A DNA stretch of 20,949 nt, from assembly GCF_004359215.1 (NCBI RefSeq), contig NW_027152195.1:501914-522862 (forward strand), read 5' to 3'. Shown piece after piece: positions 16,911 to 20,949 of the stretch (its first letter is position 1; every line of letters starts with the position of its first letter). The DNA comes from Bremia lactucae. Lineage: Eukaryota; Oomycota; Peronosporomycetes; Peronosporales; Peronosporaceae. The position numbers were made by a program, and so were the translations under genes. The notes under the pieces were generated by a model. That model saw only the letters and a program-made list of their open reading frames with translations, had not been told where the DNA came from and searched no databases.

Positions 16911-17110
16911 TCTTCCAACTTTTGTAGTTCTTCTTGAGATTATCATCTGTACAAACTATATTTACTTCGCGTAATTACCACCCGACATGGACCAATTCTG
17001 GGAATTAGATAATGAGCGGCTCAAACTTATGCTAACCAGATTAAACTCAATATAACTCACTTCAGATTTTGCACTCTAACAAACAACCGCACAATCGTTA
17101 CTTATAACGA
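16911..17110 (+). repeat. Diverged fragment of a Copia-type LTR (3' part)
   Basis: It aligns with 7026-7215: GATTATCATCTGTACAAACT, TTACTTCGCG, AATTACC, GGACCAATTC, AAACTCAATATAACTCACTT and CAGATTTTGCACTCTA all have counterparts in order. The first part with the tRNA-like head is missing. The end is uncertain because the first hairpin of the next feature overlaps it. Confidence 0.75.
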
Positions 17111-17195
17111 TTGGCAGGGTTGATTTAAACTTAAATCAACCAATCCATAGAGCAAATGTCTTATTGCATCAATATTACCAAATCTGGTAATATTG
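17092..17195. repeat. Three consecutive perfect hairpins
   Basis: CAATCGTTA/TAACGATTG (17092-17113, 9-bp stem, 4-base loop); GGTTGATTTAA/TTAAATCAACC (17118-17141, 11-bp stem, 2-base loop), with an outer GATTGG/CCAATC pair; CAATATTACCA/TGGTAATATTG (17170-17195, 11-bp stem, 4-base loop). All stems are perfect, unlike the decayed surroundings. Confidence 0.9.
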
Positions 17196-17284
17196 AAACT
17201 ATTTTAGTCAAGATTAATAGAGAGGATAATCTGTACTTCTTTACTTATTTTCTTTCAATAGGAAATAATATATGTGAAACGGGA
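17196..17284. other. A/T-rich flank of element D
   Basis: No gene or repeat recognised. It ends at the outer edge of the element D 3' LTR. Confidence 0.4.
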
Positions 17285-17805
17285 TGTAGGTGGGCACGTC
17301 GTCACGCTCTACTTAGACACACACCCTAGCACAGCGAGGAAGCGGTTCAACCAGCTTCTCTTGCGTGCAGTGAGGTAGTTGTGGTTGGCGCGTATGCGAC
17401 CTCACCCAACGCACAAAGTACTCTAGTTAAGTGTCGTCACAGGAGCGGTAATCCGGCTCGTCGTGCGCACTTACCAAGTAGAAAGTAGTTTTTAGACTGA
17501 TTTATAATTAATCGCATTAAATAAAATACCAATTTTTATTAATCAAAATGTCATCTCTATAGATAATACTTAATATGTATTGCGAGCGTATCTTTCTAGA
17601 TACCTCGCGTAACGGATGACGTTAGGCGTCATCCCTCCTAATGTAAATGCACCCTGTGCATTATACACAAGGGTTGGTCACAAATGTGAACCACACCCGA
17701 GCGCGGGGTCTAATTACTTTAATTAAGTAATTGACCATCCCGTTAAGTACACCAAGTGTACTTAACGGGGACTGTGTAACATTAGGGCAACTTTAGCCCG
17801 TTACA
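17285..17805 (-). repeat. Element D 3' LTR (521 bp)
   Basis: On the minus strand it starts TGTAACGGGC at 17805 and ends CCTACA at 17285, and it is homologous to 11515-12048 in reverse complement. It contains a perfect 14-bp inverted repeat (17739-17752 with 17756-17769), AATTACTT/AAGTAATT next to it, and GGATGACG/CGTCATCC further in. The 14-bp stem is eroded in the element C copy. Confidence 0.92.
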
Positions 17806-17817
17806 CCACCACCCCTT
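17806..17817 (-). other. Element D polypurine tract
   Basis: The minus strand reads AAGGGGTGGTGG directly before the LTR start TGTAAC. Confidence 0.75.
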
Positions 17818-17938
17818 AAAGAACGAATTTACCTCTTAAAATTCGTCAAAGATGAAGGAGCGAACTGCGAGCAGCATTACGCGCTGCTAGTTCACTCAAT
17901 CACTCTAGCGACCTGTGTTTCCATACACGGCGCCATAG

Positions 17939-18804
17939 ATGCCTCCTAAAAGGGGCCACGCTGGCGGGTCGTCTACGAAGACGCCCATTCTTCCTCGCAC
18001 TAAGCGCAGGGGCTGCGTTAACTCGTCGCCCGCGTCCAATGCCTTAGTCGAAACGCCGACAGCTACTGCTGATGTCGCGTTAACAGGGCTAAAGGATCCA
18101 TCCCACTTTAACAGTGAGGATGCAGATCCGTCGCTCATTGTCGACTACAATGAGTCGACACCGTTGCCGACACCTCATAGTAGTGATGTGGACAACGAGC
18201 TCATGAGGAAGGATGGCGGCGCATTTTTGCCCATCCAAACTTCTCTCATGGCTCACAACAAAGCAGACAGCAACATTTACGAATGCTGTCTCGTCTTGTG
18301 CGCTGAATAGCGCAGCGACGATTAATTAGAGCGCTGCCCATAAAGGCGCAGCCGCTTCTGTGTTGGGAAAACCACAACGCCTTATTCTCAGACCATAATC
18401 CATAATGGTTCTGACATAGAGGATTTGGAGCCTAAAGCTCCGCCAACGACACGTGAACGTGCTCAGTCGGTGCCATAAGCCAGTCGTTTTGAACATGGAT
18501 ATGTGACGGGTGGCATATCACCGATGCCCCCTCCATCTAATTGGCCTTGTTTAAACGGGCCAAGAGCGTTGCTCCTGGAGCGCGCTCTTCTAGACGCTCA
18601 TGAATTTTATGGCGTCTTTAAATTATAACAAACTCAGGGAAATCGCTTGGGCGTATTTTTCTGATCCCGGTCGTGTTGCGTTCAAATGAAACGCCCGACC
18701 AATAGGAGGCGGAATTCCTGCACCGCATTCATCTGCATTCCGATGCGATGAAACAGCGGCCGCAGCGAATTAATTTCGCCCGCTTGCGCGTGAAAGAAAT
18801 CATG
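17939..18804 (+). pseudogene. Antisense gene of element D, conserved with element A (function unknown)
   Basis: The ATG at 17939, 134 bases from the LTR, opens a 123-codon frame: basic, Ser/Thr/Pro-rich (MPPKRGHAGGSSTKTP), then acidic (HFNSEDADPSLIVDYNES). After TAG 18308 the same frame carries further stops but keeps sense: GSDIEDLEPKAPPTTRERAQ (18407 on), YVTGGISPMPPPSNW, RALLLERALLDAHEFYGVFK (18563 on). A shift gives YNKLREIAWAYFSDPG (18624 on). Another gives RSNETPDQ and EFLHRIHLHSDAMKQR (to about 18800). RALLLE, AHEFY, LREIA and LH occur in the same order as in the element A antisense pseudogene, with 25 residues between LREIA and LH here and 24 there. Function unknown; nuclear or RNA-binding roles would be guesses. 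Confidence 0.65.
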
Positions 18805-18805
18805 G

Positions 18806-19429
18806 GTGGTACTGTACTCCTTGTTTCTACTCACAACCGCTGCTTCTGCTAGTCCATCAGAGGCCTCAGCTGGTGCTCCATTACATAGGCAGCCACCAAG
18901 CCGGGCACATCAATACGTAAGGTATCCATCGGTTCCCAAGAGTCAAAACTCTTCGATAAACCTTTCCATTGGACGAGGATCTGATACCTTTGCCTCACGG
19001 AGCGGTGAGCAAGCAACCTTCCAACAAGGTAGCGTTGATTCCCACCCGCATCCATCAATGCAGGCGGCGCCCGATAGGAGCGGCGATCTCACCCACCTAC
19101 TCGCGGCTGCCTTACCTTCGTCCGCTCAGTCGCAGGCGTTAAGCGCTGCCGAACGACGTATTGCGAATCTCGAGGGTCAAGTCTCACGACTGACCTCGGA
19201 TCTCGTTGATGTACGAGCGAAGCATAGTCAGGGTTATGACCGCCTGAAGACTCGCTTGGACCTTCTGGAGAAGATAATGCTGAGGGATCCGTGTTACTCG
19301 CCTGATGTCCCTCGCTCTCCAAGTCCTGTTGGTGGAGGGATGAATCGGTCCGATAGTTTTTCGCCTTCACCGTCCCCCTCACCTGAACGACGCTCGACTC
19401 AGAGTCGGCGTCACCATCGGTCTCCTTAG
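18806..19429 (+). CDS. Possible C-terminal coiled-coil part of the element D antisense gene
   Basis: This is a 207-codon frame with no ATG at its start; an upstream frame would have to shift into it. It holds a Pro/Ser-rich stretch, then AERRIANLEGQVSRLTSDL and RLKTRLDLLEKIM (about 19139-19280) with heptad-like hydrophobic spacing, and a Ser/Pro/Arg tail (RSPSPVGG, SPSPSPSPERR). It lies opposite pol, covering the chromodomain and its linker. The coil followed by a Ser/Pro tail parallels the end of the element E antisense gene. Against it: an antisense frame across a G/C-rich linker can arise by chance. Treat it as a hypothesis. Confidence 0.35.
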   Translation: MVLYSLFLLTTAASASPSEASAGAPLHRQPPSRAHQYVRYPSVPKSQNSSINLSIGRGSDTFASRSGEQATFQQGSVDSHPHPSMQAAPDRSGDLTHLLAAALPSSAQSQALSAAERRIANLEGQVSRLTSDLVDVRAKHSQGYDRLKTRLDLLEKIMLRDPCYSPDVPRSPSPVGGGMNRSDSFSPSPSPSPERRSTQSRRHHRSP

Positions 19430-19698
19430 CCAGATAGGGATATGTGACCTCATTTGGGTCTACATACCGCTTCAGACGACCCACGTAATATACGGGGTGC
19501 GTCTTCATATACGTGGGAAGGGTGAGCCTATAATTTAGGTCTCCAACCTCTTCTACCACCGTAAAAGGGCCCAATGAAACGCGGCAACAACTTCGTAGTA
19601 CCTCCAGGTAGTACAGAAATTGCAGGTTTAGGTAGGGTAGCAGTACTTAATAGTACTTTTTCACCCACTCTATAGCGTTCATTATTTATGCGACCATT
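18849..19698 (-). pseudogene. Gypsy D pol end: integrase C-terminal module, linker and chromodomain
   Basis: After TGA 19701-19699 the frame resumes with YRVGEKVLLSTATLPKPAIS and LLPRFIGPF. One extra base in the T run near 19564 shifts it to GPFTVVEEVGDLNYRLTLPT and THPVYYVGRLKRYVDPNEVT, the GPF/Y module. A long Ser/Asp/Gln-rich linker follows. An in-frame TGA (19091-19089) precedes a chromodomain: NQRYLVGRLLAHRS, RYQILVQWKGLSKSFDSWEP (with its aromatic residues), and VPGLVAAYVMEH, ending TAG near 18849. The chromodomain would bind methylated histone tails to direct integration. The linker and chromodomain are overlapped by an antisense open frame. Confidence 0.92.
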
Positions 19699-20538
19699 TC
19701 AGTCCGCATATTCTTTTTGCTTGTTTTGTGCGCTTGTCATTGCGTCACGGACATTACGTGTGATTTCTAATGGCTTATCTACAAAGCGTTGAGCCTCGCT
19801 CACGCTTTTAGCATCAAACTCTCCTATGATACCGCCGAGAGGTCGGTCATAAGGCGTAGTTTTATTAATTACTGCAAAACTGGCAGGGTCACTAGGGCAA
19901 GTTTCAGTCGTTGAGATGATACCATCATGGGTCATCGTCATATTGACGAAACTATGTCCCTCTTTCGCACCGGCCCTCCCCCACTAAGCCTCGGGCAGCA
20001 CAAACGAGACTGGCGTCCAAGGATGGCGCAATCCGTTCACATAAAACGGTGTCTCACCCGTACTGGCGTGGACACTGTTATTTATAGCGAACTCCACAAA
20101 GGGCAATTGCTTGCTCCACTCTTTGGGAGTTGCTATAGTGCGTAAGACATCCGCCACGACCCGATTGGCACGTTCTGTTTGGCCATCGGTCTGGGGATGA
20201 TCTGCGGTCGACATGTGGAGCTTGCTACCTAGCAGCTCGGACACATGTCGCCAAAAAACAGACGTAAAACGTGGATCCCAGTCCGATACTACGAACTCGG
20301 GCATATTGTGAAGTCGGTTAACATGATTCTGGAAAAAGAGAGCTGCCTCCTTGCCTGTGATCGATGTTTTACATGTTGCTTGATGCACCATTTTGCTCAG
20401 TCTGTCTACAAAGACGACGAGCCCGGTCCGACCCTTATGATCGGGCGGCATGCCAAACATGAAGTCCAGACTTTCTGACGTCCAACAGCTGGTTGAAATC
20501 GGTAGCGACTTCAGTGGCGCACTGCTGGACGGTGCAGG
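19699..20538 (-). pseudogene. Gypsy D integrase catalytic core
   Basis: This is in frame with the preceding domain after a TAG (20541-20539). Motifs in order: SLDFMFGMPPDHKGRTGLVV, FVDRLSKMVH (first Asp), SDWDPRFTS (second Asp), HPQTDGQTERANR (Glu), with 35 residues between second Asp and Glu, the canonical D,D-35-E core. Then EWSKQLPFVEFAINNSVHAS, TPFYVNGLRHPWTPVSFVLP, an in-frame TAG (19986-19984), and GAGAKEGHSFVN to QNKQKEYAD. All catalytic residues are present; the nearby stops are single-base changes. It is the best preserved integrase of the Gypsy group in this window. Confidence 0.93.
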
Positions 20539-20949
20539 CTAAATGCGCTGACACTGTTCGCAAGAGCGAATATAGTTGGCCACCCATCTATATAGATGTG
20601 GCCACCAAAATTCCTCTGACACTCGTAAGAATAACTTTTCACGGCCCAGATGCCCACTAGATGGCGCATCATGGAGCTCGTGAAGGATCATCAGCTTGAG
20701 ATCTGTGTCATGAGGCACATAGATTCTCAAGGGATCACAAGGTGACAGCTGATGCCATAACAGGCCATCGCTGTAGCTAAAGCGATTGAGCTTAGCTTTC
20801 AGGTGCGACGGAAGGGAAACCTTTCGTCCACCGAAGTGATCCAACAGCAGGCGACAGTGGTCGTCCTGACTGTAGCTCTCTTTTATCTCAGAGGCCAATG
20901 AGCTCGTCACGTGGTATGCCTTCATGGCTGCCAACGTCGACGGCTGAAA
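20539..20949 (-). pseudogene. Gypsy D RNase H end and integrase zinc-binding domain
   Basis: It is open from the right edge of the window. It reads TLAAMKAYHVTSSLASEIKE and LPSHLKAKLNRFSYSDGLLW, then the integrase H2C2 zinc module: LHELHDAPSSGHLGREKLFL, EEFWWPHLYRWVANYIRSCE and CQ. The two His and the C-x2-C pair are intact. It ends at a TAG directly after CQRI, with the sense continuing in frame beyond. The left half of the same region is found, more decayed, in element C at 13971-14300. Confidence 0.92.

Larger units (their letters stand above)
17285..20949 (-). mobile_element. Ty3/Gypsy chromodomain element D, 3' half
   Basis: On the minus strand, from the right edge, it holds the RNase H end, integrase, chromodomain, a spacer carrying a plus-strand gene, a polypurine tract and the 3' LTR. 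The 5' part lies outside the window. At least four in-frame stops and one frameshift interrupt pol. It is the least decayed Gypsy copy here. Confidence 0.9.

Noticed and set aside
17092..17195. Helitron 3' end
   Set aside because: Hairpins are present, but I see no CTRR end at the right distance and no matching 5' TC end.
18806..18880. Secreted effector with a signal peptide (VLYSLFLLTTAASASP)
   Set aside because: No ATG in frame: the nearby ATG at 18802 is in another frame and a TGA lies just upstream at 18791. The stretch is antisense to the chromodomain end, and no RxLR motif follows.

Overview
The window looks like a retrotransposon graveyard from an oomycete genome, most likely Peronosporales (Phytophthora or a downy mildew). 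This rests on the mix of Ty3/Gypsy elements with chromodomain integrases, a Ty1/Copia element of a type I associate with these genomes, and the absence of any intact host gene. Every coding region I recognise is a retroelement remnant with stops, frameshifts or deletions. The genus is inference; one ambiguous base (12173) shows this is a eukaryotic draft assembly.

Layout. (1) 1-2343: minus-strand Gypsy debris, namely gag plus aspartic protease (1-1161), an unrecognised pseudogene directly upstream whose stop overlaps the gag start (1158-1941), and a zinc-knuckle remnant of a second gag family (1955-2083). (2) 2349-7215: a nearly full-length plus-strand Copia element with a degenerate 5-bp target duplication. 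Its first 5' LTR part is in place, but about 616 bp (LTR 3' part, leader and gag N-terminus) is inverted. Its 3' LTR is intact. (3) 7741-10485: Gypsy element A (plus), internally deleted so that the 5' LTR runs into integrase, with a chromodomain, an antisense pseudogene, a polypurine tract and a 3' LTR. (4) 11515-14310: Gypsy element C (plus): 5' LTR, primer-binding-site candidate, then gag-protease and an RNase H tail, with a tRNA-like Copia-type solo LTR (12350-12682) in between. (5) 14604-16916: Gypsy element E (minus), with integrase end and a 1.6-kb antisense coding region. (6) 16911-17195: a Copia-type LTR fragment and three perfect hairpins. (7) 17285-20949: Gypsy element D (minus), with 3' LTR, antisense gene, chromodomain and integrase, running off the right edge.

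Two signals stand out. First, Gypsy elements A, D and probably E carry a gene antisense to pol, between the pol C-terminus and the 3' LTR. The A and D copies share sequence blocks with matching spacing, so this looks like a conserved accessory gene of the elements. Second, the Copia LTR and the solo LTR share a tRNA-like block with Pol III A and B boxes followed by the same stem-loop, suggesting an LTR family that captured a tRNA-derived module.
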